Made by a program: the position numbers and the translations under genes
Part shown: piece by piece, positions 38,796-48,146 of the stretch
Layout of the letters: each line of letters begins with the position of its first letter
Position numbering within the stretch: the stretch's first letter is position 1
Assembly: GCF_022569295.1 (NCBI RefSeq)
Contig: NZ_JAKFIA010000001.1
Location: 263,001 to 327,000 of the forward strand
DNA: 64,000 nt
Direction: 5' to 3'
From: Pedomonas mirosovicensis
GTDB taxonomy: Bacteria > Pseudomonadota > Alphaproteobacteria > Sphingomonadales > Sphingomonadaceae
Notes under the pieces: model-generated
Databases searched by the model: none
Told to the model about the DNA's origin: nothing
The model's input: only the letters and a program-made list of their open reading frames with translations

Positions 38796-39442
38796 CTTCG
38801 GGGCTTGCGGCGAACGCCAAGGCGCGTCACAGTGCGGCCATGCAAGACAAGGCTCCCAGAACCGAGCGCGGACGGCGCACCCTGCGCCGCCTGCTGGACG
38901 CCGCCGCCGCCGAGTTCGGCGAGCGCGGCTTTCACGATGCCAGCATCAACGGCATCACCCAGCGCGCGGGCGCGGCGCTGGGCAGCTTCTACACCTACTT
39001 TGACAGCAAGGAGGAGGTGTTCCGGGCGCTGGTGAGCCACATGGGCCAGCTGACCCGCCAGTTCATCAACGAGCGAATCGGCGACGCGCCGGACCGGCTG
39101 ACCGCCGAGCGCCGGGGCCTTGAGGCGTTCATCGAGTTCGTGCGCGCGCACAAGGACCTCTACCGCATCGTCATGGAGGCCCAGTTCGTCGCCGAGGACG
39201 CCTACCGCGACTACTATCAGGTGTTCGAGGAAGCCTACCGCCGCAACCTGTTGGCTGCCGAAGCGCGCGGCGAGATCCGCCCCGGCCGGGCGGAGGAGCG
39301 GGCGTGGGCGCTCATCGGCATGAACGTGTTTCTGGGGCTGCGCTACGGCGTATGGGCGGAGGACAAGAGCCCGGCGGAGATCGCGGCGGCCGTCGCCGAC
39401 CTCATCAACTTCGGTCTCAGCCCCCGCACGGATGGACAATAG
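38780..39442 (+). CDS. TetR/AcrR-family transcriptional regulator
   Basis: 220 residues from ATG 38780, or 200 from ATG 38840, which fits the family better. The N-terminal helix-turn-helix is RRLLDAAAAEFGERGFHDAS...ITQRAGAALGSFYTYFDSKEEVF, the standard TetR layout. The C-terminal domain is of the TetR_C type with a DLYRIVMEAQFVAEDAYRDYY segment. It sits between a divergent esterase/TonB operon and the acyl-CoA ligase/MaoC genes, so it probably controls this carboxylate-use locus. The ligand may be an acyl-CoA. Confidence 0.88.
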   Translation: MSQHSTSGLAANAKARHSAAMQDKAPRTERGRRTLRRLLDAAAAEFGERGFHDASINGITQRAGAALGSFYTYFDSKEEVFRALVSHMGQLTRQFINERIGDAPDRLTAERRGLEAFIEFVRAHKDLYRIVMEAQFVAEDAYRDYYQVFEEAYRRNLLAAEARGEIRPGRAEERAWALIGMNVFLGLRYGVWAEDKSPAEIAAAVADLINFGLSPRTDGQ

Positions 39443-39549
39443 GCTTGCGGGCGAGAAGTAAGCCTTCGCCTTCGCCCGATTTTCCGGCACATTGGCGGGC
39501 AGGCTTCTGAGGAAGGGGCTCTGGGCAGGGGAGGCTCGGGGGTCGCAAG

Positions 39550-41091
39550 GTGGCTTTCGATCTGATCGACATCACCGCAAAGCGCGCGGCGCTGGGCGGC
39601 GGGCGGACGGCGCTGGTGGACGTGGCAAGCGGCCGCTCCGTCACCTACGCCGGGCTGGACGAGCGCGCCGCCCGTGCGGCCAGCCTGCTGGCGGATCTGG
39701 GCGTGGCCAGGGGCGACCGGGTGGCCGTGCTGTGCCGCAACCGCATCGCCTTCTTCGAGCTTCTGTTCGGCTGCGCCAAGCTGGGGGCGATCCTCGTGCC
39801 GCTGAACTGGCGGATGCCGCCCCGCGAACTCGGCATTCTTGTGGCGGACTGCGCGCCCGCGCTCCTCGTTTACGGGCGGGAGGATGAAGCCGCCGCCCGC
39901 GCGGTGGCGGGCAGCATTCCAAGCCTCGCCCTCGCTGGCGGCATCGCCGCCCTTGCCCTCGATGACGATGGCCCCGGCGGCTACGAGGCCCGCCTTGCCG
40001 CCTGCCCGCCCGCCATCTGCCGGGAAGTGTGGCTACAGGACGAGGTGTGGGTGCTCATCTACACCTCCGGCACCACCGGCGCACCCAAGGCGGTGATGCA
40101 GACCTACGGCATGGCGCTCGCCAACTACGTGAACCTCAGCCAGGCCATCGACCTGCGGCAGGGCGAGACCACGCTGAATTTCCTGCCGCTGTTCCACACG
40201 GCGGGCATCAACCTCTACACCCTGCCCGTGCTGATGAGCGGCGGGCAGGTGCTGGTGATGCCCGGCTTCGACGTGGACCGGCTGGTGGACCTGCTGGCGG
40301 ACGGGCGGCTGGACACCATCTTCGCCGTGCCCTCGGTCTACCAGCAGCTGAGCCTGCACCCGCGCTTTAACGAAATCGACCTCTCCCGCGTGCGGCATTG
40401 GGGCTGCGGCGGCGCGCCGCTGTCGGACGCGCTGGTGCGGCTCTATCTCGCGCGCGGCGTGCGGGTGTGCAACGGCATGGGGATGACGGAAACCGGCCCC
40501 ACCGCCTTCCTGATGGACCCGGAGAACGCGCCCGCCAAGGTGGGCTCGGTCGGCAAGCCGCAGCTGCTGTGTCAGGTAAAAATCGTGGATGCGGACGGGC
40601 AGGAGGTGCCGCAAGGCGAGCGCGGCGAGATCTGGTTTCGCGGACCCGGCATCACCCCCGGCTACTGGGGCAAACCGGCGGAAACCGCAAGCGCCTTCGC
40701 ACCCCAAGGCTGGCTGCGCTCCGGCGACCTCGGCTGGCAGGACGCGGACGGCTATTACTACGTGACGGGCCGCATCAAGGACATGTTCATCTCCGGCGGG
40801 GAGAACGTCTACCCGGCCGAGGTGGAGAACGTGCTGGTGCAGCACCCGGCAGTGCTGGAGGCGGCGGTCGTCGGCGTGCCCGATGCCCGCTGGGGCGAGG
40901 CGGGCCGCGCCTTCCTTTTGCTGCGCCCCGGCGCGGCCCCGCCCAGCGAGGCCGAGCTCGCCGCCTTCTGCCGGGAGCGGCTGGCCGCCTACAAGGTGCC
41001 GAAAAGCTTCTGCGTGCTGCCCGACTTTCCCCGCACCGCGGCGGGCAAGATCCAGAAGCACCTGTTGCGGCAGGAGGCGCTGGCCTCGTGA
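39550..41091 (+). CDS. Acyl-CoA synthetase (AMP-forming, ANL superfamily)
   Basis: 513 residues, starting with GTG. It activates a carboxylic acid to its CoA thioester through an acyl-adenylate. Motifs: P-loop YTSGTTGAPKAV (about residues 172-183), MGMTETGP for adenine binding, hinge-region SGDLGWQDADGYYYVTGR, and a C-terminal catalytic Lys in TAAGKIQK. Of the medium-chain/long-chain fatty acid or 4-coumarate type; the acid is not predictable. Its stop overlaps the GTG start of the MaoC gene by 3 bases (GTGA), so they are co-translated. Confidence 0.92.
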   Translation: MAFDLIDITAKRAALGGGRTALVDVASGRSVTYAGLDERAARAASLLADLGVARGDRVAVLCRNRIAFFELLFGCAKLGAILVPLNWRMPPRELGILVADCAPALLVYGREDEAAARAVAGSIPSLALAGGIAALALDDDGPGGYEARLAACPPAICREVWLQDEVWVLIYTSGTTGAPKAVMQTYGMALANYVNLSQAIDLRQGETTLNFLPLFHTAGINLYTLPVLMSGGQVLVMPGFDVDRLVDLLADGRLDTIFAVPSVYQQLSLHPRFNEIDLSRVRHWGCGGAPLSDALVRLYLARGVRVCNGMGMTETGPTAFLMDPENAPAKVGSVGKPQLLCQVKIVDADGQEVPQGERGEIWFRGPGITPGYWGKPAETASAFAPQGWLRSGDLGWQDADGYYYVTGRIKDMFISGGENVYPAEVENVLVQHPAVLEAAVVGVPDARWGEAGRAFLLLRPGAAPPSEAELAAFCRERLAAYKVPKSFCVLPDFPRTAAGKIQKHLLRQEALAS

Positions 41092-41888
41092 CCCGCCTCG
41101 GTTTGACGCGTACCTTTAACCAGCAGGACTTCGACCGCTTCGCCGCGCTCTCGGGCGACGCCAACCCCATCCACGTGGATGCAGGCTTTGCCGCCCGCAC
41201 CCGCTTTGGCCGCACCGTTGCCCACGGCGTGCTGCTGGAGACCGTATTGCGCGGCCTTGCCGGGCAGCTCGCCCCCGGCCGGTGCGTGGCGGAACAGGCG
41301 CTGCGCTTCTCCGCCCCCACCTATGCGGACGAGCCCATGCGCTTCGAGGCGTGGAGGGAAGATGACGCCACCCTCGGCCTCAATGTCACCCGCGCTGCTG
41401 ACGGCACCCTCACCTGCGACGGGCGCATGACGCTGGCCGAAGCCGCCGCCCCACGGCTCAATCCGCTGCCCGATCTGCTGCCCGCGCCGGACACCGCCGC
41501 CCGCCTCACCCCCGCGCCCTGCGGACCGCTGAGGCTGGGCATGATCGCCGCCCTCACCCGCCGCTTCTCTGCCGGCGACGTGGCGGAATACACCGCGCTG
41601 GGCGGCCACGCCCCCGCACCAGGCACCGTGCCCGAGCCGCTCATCGGCGCACTGTTTTCCACCCTCCTCGGCATGGAGCTGCCGGGCCTTGGCACCAATT
41701 ACCTCAAGCAGGAAACCCGCCACCTCCGCCCCGCCCGCCTCGGCGAACCCCTGACGGCGCAGGTGGAAATCACCGGCCTCAGGCTGGAGAAAAACCTCGT
41801 CGATCTCGCCACCCGCTGCCACAACGCTCAGGACCGCCTGATCGCTGAAGGGCGCGCGCTGGTCTACGTGCGCGACGTCGCGCGGTAG
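41088..41888 (+). CDS. Double-hotdog MaoC-like enoyl-CoA hydratase
   Basis: 266 residues from GTG 41088, overlapping the CoA-ligase stop. Two hotdog domains: the first carries the hydratase-2 motif FAALSGDANPIHVD with ARTRFGRTVAHGVLL (catalytic Asp and His). The second repeats a shortened fold (MIAALTRRFSAGDVAEYTALGGHAPAPG ..., split here) in which the catalytic pair is not evident. It probably hydrates a 2-enoyl-CoA made from the acid activated by the preceding gene. Confidence 0.85.
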   Translation: MTRLGLTRTFNQQDFDRFAALSGDANPIHVDAGFAARTRFGRTVAHGVLLETVLRGLAGQLAPGRCVAEQALRFSAPTYADEPMRFEAWREDDATLGLNVTRAADGTLTCDGRMTLAEAAAPRLNPLPDLLPAPDTAARLTPAPCGPLRLGMIAALTRRFSAGDVAEYTALGGHAPAPGTVPEPLIGALFSTLLGMELPGLGTNYLKQETRHLRPARLGEPLTAQVEITGLRLEKNLVDLATRCHNAQDRLIAEGRALVYVRDVAR

Positions 41889-41929
41889 AGCCGCGCCCTT
41901 CATCCGGCACAGAGCCCCACGGAGAGAGA

Positions 41930-41998
41930 GCGGCGGCTTGACCGGGTGCGTCCCGCAAAACGCAAGGGAGTGCAGGGGGCCCAAGACCCCCTGCAAAC
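41930..41998. repeat. Intergenic paired-hairpin element, right arm only (copy H)
   Basis: CGGGTGCGTCCCGCAAAACGCAAGGGAGT followed by hairpin GCAGGGGGCCCAAGACCCCCTGC-type (41972-41994). The left arm is missing or degraded (41889-41930 shows only GCCGCGCCCTTCATCCGGC). It lies between two convergent genes. Confidence 0.6.
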
Positions 41999-42022
41999 TT
42001 AAAACACCCCAACCAACAACCC

Positions 42023-43846
42023 TCAGGGCCGGGTGCGCTCGGAGATCCTTGGGCTGCGGCGCGAGTGGGTTCGCACATCCTTGTCCGGTGCGAGGCTCTG
42101 GATCGCGCCGCGCAGTTCGGCGCGGCGTTCGTGCACGGAGGCGATGACGCGGCCCATGGGCACGCCCAGTTCGGCCAGCAGGGTTTCGCCCAGTTGCAGG
42201 CTGGCTTCGACGGTTTCGGGCACGGCGTCGGTTGCGCCTGCGCGGTAGAGTTTGGCGGCCTGGTCGGCGTCCTGCGCGCGGGCGACGATGAGCAGGTCCG
42301 GCCGTTCGGCGCGGGCGAGGCCCACCAGCACCTCGACGGCGGCCGGGTGGCCCATGGTGACCACCAGCCCGGAGGCGGTGGCAATGCCGCAATTCCGCAG
42401 GAAGTCGATGTGGGCCATGTCGCCATAGTAGACCGGCCGCCCCTGGCGGCGCTGATCGGCCACCAGTTCGGGGTCGTTGTCCACGGCGATGTAGCGGATC
42501 TTGTGCACATCGAGGAGGGAGGCGACCATCTGGCCGACGCGCCCGAACCCGGCGACGAGCACCGGCGCGCCGTCCTCTCGCGGTATGGCCACCTGCGCCT
42601 CCTCCGGCAGGGCGGGGTTGCGGGCAGTGGCGCTTTCGCCGATGAGGCGGCCCAGCCATTCGAGGATGGGAATGAGCGCCATGGTGAGCACGGTGAGCAG
42701 CAGCGCATATTGGCCGGTTTCCGGCTCGACGAGGCGGTAGCCCAGCGCCAGGCTGAGGATGACGAAGGTGAACTCGCTGCCCGGCCCCAGCATCAGGCCG
42801 GCGCGCAGGGCCGTGTGCCAGGGAATGCGGAACAGCCAGCCCAGCCCGGCGACGATGGCGGCCTTGAGAGCGATGAGGCCGACGACCCCGCCGAGCACCA
42901 GCAGCGGGTCGCGGATGGCAAGGCCGAGGTTGGCGGAGAGGCCGATGGAGATGAGGAAGACGCCGAGGAGCAGGCCCTTGAACGGCTCGATGGTCACCTC
43001 GATCTGGCGGCGGTATTCGGTTTCGGCCAACAGCAGCCCGGCGATGAGCGCGCCCATGGCCAGCGACAGGCCCGCCAGGTAGGTGATGAGGCTGGCGGCC
43101 ATCACCACCAGCAGGCAAGTGGCCATGAACATGTCGGCGCTGCGGGTGGCGGCCACCATGCGGAACAGCGGGGGCAGCAGCCTTCGCCCCAAAAAGATGA
43201 GCGCGGCGACGGCCAGCGCCGCCTCGACGATACCGATGGCGAACTGCTCGCCCATGTCTTCCCCGCCGCCGGCGCCGCCCCCGCCCGAGGCCAGCAGGCC
43301 GACGATGAACAGCACCGGCACCACCGCGATATCCTGGAACAGCAGCACGGCAAAGGCGGTGCGCCCCAGGCTGGAGGTCATCTGCCGCTTCTCCGACAGC
43401 ACCTGGATGATGACGGCGGTTGACGACATCGCCAGGCCCAGCCCCAGCACCACCGCCGCCTTGGCCGGCACGCCGAGCATGGCGGCAATGCCGATGAGCA
43501 CGCCCGCCGTCAGCGCCACCTGCAGGAGGCCGATGCCGAAGATGAGCCGCTTCATCGTCATCAGCCGCTCGAACGACAGCTCCAGCCCGATCATGAACAG
43601 GAGCAGGATGACGCCCAGTTCCGCCACGCCGTGGATGCCGGAGTGACCGGTGATGGTCATGCGGGCGAGCCAGGGCACCTCATTCGCCAGCGCGCCGAGG
43701 CCGAACGGCCCGACCGCCATGCCGACAGCCATGAACCCGATCACCGAGCTGATGCGAAGACGATAGAAGATCGGCACGACCAGCCCCGCCGCGCACAGCA
43801 CGATCGCCGCGTCCTTCAGGCTGAGCAGTTGCAGCGTATCATTCAT
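42023..43846 (-). CDS. Cation:proton antiporter, CPA2/KefB type with TrkA-N domain
   Basis: 607 residues from ATG 43846. The N-terminal 12-13 helices form a Na+/H+-exchanger-type domain with the family segments GLELSFERL, SMSSTAVIIQVLSEK and LLFQDIAVVPVL. The C-terminal Rossmann domain begins VLVAGFGRVGQMVASLL (about residue 412) and has AVDNDPELV, as in KefB/KefC potassium-efflux systems gated by nucleotide or glutathione adducts. A Ser/Arg-rich tail follows. Probably monovalent cation/proton exchange; K+ efflux is likely but not proven. Confidence 0.88.
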   Translation of the reverse strand: MNDTLQLLSLKDAAIVLCAAGLVVPIFYRLRISSVIGFMAVGMAVGPFGLGALANEVPWLARMTITGHSGIHGVAELGVILLLFMIGLELSFERLMTMKRLIFGIGLLQVALTAGVLIGIAAMLGVPAKAAVVLGLGLAMSSTAVIIQVLSEKRQMTSSLGRTAFAVLLFQDIAVVPVLFIVGLLASGGGGAGGGEDMGEQFAIGIVEAALAVAALIFLGRRLLPPLFRMVAATRSADMFMATCLLVVMAASLITYLAGLSLAMGALIAGLLLAETEYRRQIEVTIEPFKGLLLGVFLISIGLSANLGLAIRDPLLVLGGVVGLIALKAAIVAGLGWLFRIPWHTALRAGLMLGPGSEFTFVILSLALGYRLVEPETGQYALLLTVLTMALIPILEWLGRLIGESATARNPALPEEAQVAIPREDGAPVLVAGFGRVGQMVASLLDVHKIRYIAVDNDPELVADQRRQGRPVYYGDMAHIDFLRNCGIATASGLVVTMGHPAAVEVLVGLARAERPDLLIVARAQDADQAAKLYRAGATDAVPETVEASLQLGETLLAELGVPMGRVIASVHERRAELRGAIQSLAPDKDVRTHSRRSPRISERTRP

Positions 43847-44103
43847 CGAGGCTCCATCACGCGACCAGCCTAAGTACCATCCGGAGCCGATGTTACACGG
43901 CAAATCCTGACGATTCTGTCTCTTTTCAGCATCGCCATTGCCGCGCCGCCCGGCCTGACGCAAGAGCCGTCATGGCAATAGGTAGGGCGTTGTTCGCGCG
44001 CGTCCCGATCGTCCTCTTGATGCGAGCGGCAACGGCTGGCACATCCTTGGCGTGTGCCAAAGGCCGCGTCTTCCGGCCTGCGCTGAAGCCCGAGGTTGCC
44101 GTC

Positions 44104-44526
44104 ATGATTCCCGTCACCCGCCGCATCGTCCTTGAGGACGACGAGATCGAGGAAAGCTTCATCCGCGCCTCCGGCCCCGGCGGGCAGAACGTCAACAAGG
44201 TCTCGACCGCCGTTCAGATCCGCTTCAACGCGCACGCCTCTCCCGCGCTGCCCGACGATGTGTTCGAGCGGCTGGTGCGGATCGCGGGCAAGCGGATGAC
44301 GCGGGAGGGCGTCATCATCATCACCGCCCAGCGCTACCGCAGCCAGGAGCGCAACCGGGAGGACGCCATCAATCGGCTGGTGGAGATGATACAGGAAGCG
44401 GCGGTGCGCCCCACCGTCCGCCGCGAGACGAAGCCCACCTACGGCTCCAAGCAGCGCCGCCTTGCTTCCAAGGCGAAGAAATCCGCAGTCAAGTCACTCC
44501 GCCAGAACAAGCCGGGCTTCGATTGA
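44104..44526 (+). CDS. arfB: Alternative ribosome-rescue factor ArfB (class I release-factor-like)
   Basis: 140 residues from ATG 44104. It hydrolyses peptidyl-tRNA on ribosomes stalled at the end of truncated mRNA. It has the release-factor GGQ motif in RASGPGGQNVNKVSTAVQ and the basic C-terminal tail (RLASKAKKSAVKSLR) that enters the mRNA channel, but lacks codon-recognition domains. The frame is open upstream to 43972, but that extension has no family match. Divergent from the antiporter. Confidence 0.92.
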   Translation: MIPVTRRIVLEDDEIEESFIRASGPGGQNVNKVSTAVQIRFNAHASPALPDDVFERLVRIAGKRMTREGVIIITAQRYRSQERNREDAINRLVEMIQEAAVRPTVRRETKPTYGSKQRRLASKAKKSAVKSLRQNKPGFD

Positions 44527-44873
44527 CCCTTGCTCAAAAAAAGACCGCGCTTGAGAGCTGGAGGGCTCACATGCGCGGCCAGGGCCTTGGGGAGATGGAG
44601 GCCATCTCCGGGGAGGAAAGCAGGGTACCCGGCACGCGGAGGAGAGGACCGCCCCGCACGCCGGGCTTCCGGTGTGTGCCGGAAGAAACCGCCGACCGAA
44701 CCTCGGCCGGCTTGAAGGTGATCTCGCGTGACCCGGACGATTGAGGGGGACACCGCCCGAACCACCGTTCGCTGGTTCGTGGCGGGTAATGCCCGAGTTG
44801 TGCGACGCTTTCGTTACGCACGGCAAAAATTTTCGTGACAGGCCAAAAATATGGGACCCAGCGGGCGCGACCT
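44527..44873. other. Non-coding gap between convergent arfB and acyltransferase gene
   Basis: 347 bp without a convincing gene; small frames on both strands lack start signals or family features. The main structure is a 12-bp stem with one bulged T, CCGCC-GAACCA type (44753-44764) against 44773-44785, around loop CCGTTCGC. It has no T run but could end transcription from either side. Confidence 0.5.
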
Positions 44874-46004
44874 TCAGGCGGCGGTCAACCGCGCCGGCAC
44901 GATGCGATTGAGGAGCGCCCCGATGATCCGCCGCGCCGCATCCCGGCGCTTTTCTGTCACCTCCGCCAGCAGGAAGCACAGGGTGACGATGAGCAGCAGG
45001 AAGCCCGTGAACACGAGCGCGTTGCCCTTTGAGTCGAAGCCCGCCGCCACCAGGAAGTGGGTCATCGGCCGGTGGAAGAGGTAGAGGGAAAAGGTGGAGC
45101 CCGCCGCAACCCTGACCGGCCGTTCGATGCGGGCCATGAGCCCGGCGAACCACGGCGCGCAGGCATGAAAACCGATGAAGTTGGCCATCACCAGGAGGCC
45201 CAGCAGGTGGTCGGTCAGCATCTTCTCGGAGGAGACCAGCCGCCACCAGCCCGATATGGTGGCGTGCAGCCAGGTCTTCAGCGCATCGTCCCACACGGCC
45301 GCGCCCATCCACAGGATGGCCGCCCATGTGGCCACCACCAGAGCCAGCCCGAGCAGCGGGCTTTTAAGGCGCAGGCGCGGATCAAGCGCGATCCACACGC
45401 CCATCGCCCACACCGGCGCGAGCGCGAGCACGCGCGGCCCGGCCAGCAGGGCGGCCAGCAGGAAGAACAGCCAGCGCCACGGCCCGCGGCCAAACACGAG
45501 GCAGCCGAACATCGCGTAGTAGAAGACCTCGTAGCAGATGGACCAGTAGGGGAAATTCCAGGGCAGGATCATCTCCGAGCCCCAGCTTTCGTTGAGAAAG
45601 AACAGCGAGCCGAGCGCGGTCAGCCATGAGAAGCTGGGGTCCGCCGCCCAGCCGGGCGCGTTGATGCCAAGCCAGCCCGCCAGGGCGTAGAGGGCGAAGC
45701 TGAGGAGGATGGCGGGAATGACAACCGGGTAGACGCGGGCAAGACGCGCCACCACGAAGCCGCGCAAGGACCGCCCCGGCCGTATGGTGGTGGAGGCGAT
45801 GACCAGCCCCGACAGCACGAAGAACACCATCACCGCTTCATGGCCGAGGCCGTAGAGGAAATAGGGGCCGTGATAGAGGCCGTCGTCGGCGGCATGGCCG
45901 ATGAGCACGGCCAGGGCCGCAAGGAAGCGCACGATATCCAGATAGACCGAAACCGGCCTGGTCAGGAACCTGCCGTCGCCTGCGGTTGGTGGCGTATTTT
46001 CCAT
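44874..46004 (-). CDS. Acyltransferase 3 family membrane protein (copy 1)
   Basis: 376 residues with about ten hydrophobic segments, of the OafA/NodX-type acyltransferase family that O-acylates surface or exported glycans. Visible features: the N-terminal VRFLAALAVLIGHAADD, with the conserved His used in catalysis, and HEAVMVFFVLSGLVI, the R/K-rich loop region after the second helix. It is a clear duplicate of the next gene upstream (46084-47229), with near-identical central DNA. Acceptor unknown; an exopolysaccharide is plausible. Confidence 0.88.
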   Translation of the reverse strand: MENTPPTAGDGRFLTRPVSVYLDIVRFLAALAVLIGHAADDGLYHGPYFLYGLGHEAVMVFFVLSGLVIASTTIRPGRSLRGFVVARLARVYPVVIPAILLSFALYALAGWLGINAPGWAADPSFSWLTALGSLFFLNESWGSEMILPWNFPYWSICYEVFYYAMFGCLVFGRGPWRWLFFLLAALLAGPRVLALAPVWAMGVWIALDPRLRLKSPLLGLALVVATWAAILWMGAAVWDDALKTWLHATISGWWRLVSSEKMLTDHLLGLLVMANFIGFHACAPWFAGLMARIERPVRVAAGSTFSLYLFHRPMTHFLVAAGFDSKGNALVFTGFLLLIVTLCFLLAEVTEKRRDAARRIIGALLNRIVPARLTAA

Positions 46005-46083
46005 GGGCTTGCCCGCACCCTATTGGAAGCGGAACGAGGCAAGGACCGTTTGGTTGCGCGCCGGGGCAATCTACCGGCTTTTC

Positions 46084-47229
46084 TCAGCCCTTGAGCCTTA
46101 TGTCCTGCACTGCCTCCCCACGTGCATGGGACAGGCGCTCGAACAACGCGGCGATACCCCGCCGCGCCGCATTCCGGCGCTTTTCGGTCACCTCCGCCAG
46201 CAGGAAGCAGGCAGCCACCACCCCCAGCAGCAGCCCGGTGAAGGCCAGCGCATCGTCGCCCGCGCTCACGCCCAGCGCTTCCAGCAGCTTGGTCAGCGGG
46301 CGATGGAACAGGTACAGCGAGAAGGTGGACCCCGCCAGAAACCGCACCGGCCCTTCAATGCGCGCCATATGCGGAGCGAACCATGGCGCACAGGCATGAA
46401 AGCCGATGAAATTGGCCATGACGAGAAAGCCGAGCAGATAATCGGTCACCAGTTTTTGCGACATGTACAGCCGCCACCAGCCGGGCACCACGCTGTAAAG
46501 CCAGTTCTGCACGGTTTCATCAAGCTGGCTGGCATCGAGCCAGAAGACCACCGCCCATGTGGCCGCCACCAGCGCCAGCCCGAGCAGCGGGCTCCTGAGG
46601 CGCAGGCGCGGATCAAGCGCGATCCACACGCCCATCGCCCACACCGGCGCGAGCGCGAGCACGCGCGGCCCGGCCAGCAGAGCCACCAGCAGGAAGGACA
46701 GCCAGCGCCATTGGCCCCGGCCGAACGCCAGGCAGCCGAACATTACGTAGTAGAAGACCTCGTAACTGATCGACCAGTAGGGGGAGTTCCAGGGCAGGAT
46801 CATCTCCGAGCCCCAGCTTTCGTTGAGAAAGAACAGCGAGCCGAGCGCGGTCAGCCATGAGAAGTTGGGGTCCGCCGCCCAGCCGGGCGCGTTGATGCCA
46901 AGCCCGCCCGCCAGGGCATAGAGAGCGAAGCTGAGGAGGATGGCGGGAATGACGACGGAATAAATGCGCGCCGCCCGAGCAATAATGAATGCCTGCGCGT
47001 CCCGGCCTTTCCGCAGGGATGTCTCGGCGATCACCAGCCCGGAGAGCACGAAGAAAATCATCACCGCTTCGTGGCTCAGGGTCGTGAGGATATAGGCGCC
47101 GTCGTACAGCCCATCCTGCACGCCATGGCCGATCAAAACGGACAGCGCCGCCAGGAATCGCACAAGGTCCAGGTAGACGGAGACCGGTTTTGTCAGGAAC
47201 CGGTCATTTGCAACTGCTCCGCTCGCCAT
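46084..47229 (-). CDS. Acyltransferase 3 family membrane protein (copy 2)
   Basis: 381 residues from ATG 47229, chosen because GGGAG lies five bases upstream (an ATG at 47241 is possible). Same family and motifs as the neighbouring copy: VRFLAALSVLIGHGVQD and HEAVMIFFVLSGLVIAE. The two proteins match along their whole length, and their genes share long blocks of almost identical DNA (for example 46600-46690 with 45350-45440), while the ends differ. This suggests tandem duplication with later gene conversion. The genes are 80 bp apart and may be one operon. Confidence 0.88.
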   Translation of the reverse strand: MASGAVANDRFLTKPVSVYLDLVRFLAALSVLIGHGVQDGLYDGAYILTTLSHEAVMIFFVLSGLVIAETSLRKGRDAQAFIIARAARIYSVVIPAILLSFALYALAGGLGINAPGWAADPNFSWLTALGSLFFLNESWGSEMILPWNSPYWSISYEVFYYVMFGCLAFGRGQWRWLSFLLVALLAGPRVLALAPVWAMGVWIALDPRLRLRSPLLGLALVAATWAVVFWLDASQLDETVQNWLYSVVPGWWRLYMSQKLVTDYLLGFLVMANFIGFHACAPWFAPHMARIEGPVRFLAGSTFSLYLFHRPLTKLLEALGVSAGDDALAFTGLLLGVVAACFLLAEVTEKRRNAARRGIAALFERLSHARGEAVQDIRLKG

Positions 47230-47370
47230 AGGCTCCCGCATCGCGCCCCAGCATATTCCGCACGCGCTACGACCGTGTGCACCATGGGCCGAAGCCTTGG
47301 TAAGCAATGCATTTATACTACAAAAAACGTTATTCCGCCGCAACGGTTACGGCAGGCAAGCGTGAACCGG

Positions 47371-47400
47371 CAAGGCCGGAGCGCATGCGCCCCGGCCTTG
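47371..47400 (-). terminator. Possible terminator hairpin of the PEP-CTERM gene
   Basis: Perfect 9-bp inverted repeat CAAGGCCGG / CCGGCCTTG with the palindrome GCGCATGCGC in the loop, located 12 bp after the stop of the PEP-CTERM gene. No T run follows, so termination is only suggested. Confidence 0.45.
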
Positions 47401-47411
47401 GCCCTGGTGCG

Positions 47412-48146
47412 TCAGTTGGCCTTGCGGCGGCGGAAGACGGCCATGCCGAGCAGGCCCGCGCCCAAAAGACCGAGCGCCGCCGGTTCGGGCACGGCGGCAA
47501 CATCGGCAATGATGCTCACATTGTCGACACCCACGTTCAGGAAGAACTCGGTTTCCGCCTGCCCAAAGCGCAGGCGATAGGTTTCGCCGGGCGTGAGAAA
47601 CGGGGTGAGATCGAAAGCATAGCTGGTATAGTCGTTCGGGTCATCGCCCGCGTCCACGTCGAGGTAGAGGTTGGCGATCACGCCGTCTTCCGTGTCAAAA
47701 TCATCCGCATCCGCCGTGAGGATATCGACGCGGGCGTGCTGATTGTCCTCCACCATGAAATCAAGACCGGCGGGGTCCACGATCGGGCCGACGTTCGACC
47801 AGTCGTTGACGAACATCTGGAAGGTCAGCGCCACGCCCGTGGCATCGAACGGAACGGTGAAATCCTGAATCAGAACGTGCGCGCCGGGATTGTTCATATC
47901 GGACACGGCATAGAAGGAGCCGCCCGCCGGATTGTCCGCCGTCGGATTGTCGGACAACGGCAGGTGGATGCCGGGCGTCTCGACAAGCCAGGTTCCGCCG
48001 CTGTCTTCCTGGTTGTTGACCGTCCAGCCGGCGAAGGTGCCGGTTTCGAAGTCGCCGTTCTCGATCAGCTCGACGGGTGCCGCACCGGCAGGCAAAGCAA
48101 AGCCAAGAAGGACGAGAGTCGCAACGAGCGTATTATGCTTTCGCAT
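47412..48146 (-). CDS. PEP-CTERM domain-containing exported protein
   Basis: 244 residues. A Sec signal peptide (hydrophobic run ending GFALPAGAA) is followed by a beta-rich, acidic body that starts ELIENGDFETGTFAGW, typical of small surface proteins with a jelly-roll-like domain. The C-terminal sorting signal is VPEPAALGLLGAGLLG followed by FRRRK: the PEP motif, hydrophobic helix and basic end recognised by exosortase. No exosortase is in this window, so one must be encoded elsewhere. Good ribosome site GAGGAGA. Such proteins often accompany exopolysaccharide production. Confidence 0.9.
   Translation of the reverse strand: MRKHNTLVATLVLLGFALPAGAAPVELIENGDFETGTFAGWTVNNQEDSGGTWLVETPGIHLPLSDNPTADNPAGGSFYAVSDMNNPGAHVLIQDFTVPFDATGVALTFQMFVNDWSNVGPIVDPAGLDFMVEDNQHARVDILTADADDFDTEDGVIANLYLDVDAGDDPNDYTSYAFDLTPFLTPGETYRLRFGQAETEFFLNVGVDNVSIIADVAAVPEPAALGLLGAGLLGMAVFRRRKAN

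Noticed and set aside
44600-44700. GAGGAAAG...-like stretch that recalls RNase P RNA
   Set aside because: Only a few bases match; the conserved ACAGAA and the rest of the RNA are absent.
44523-44744. 73-codon frame (TTG start) after arfB
   Set aside because: No ribosome site, no family resemblance, rare start codon; likely chance.
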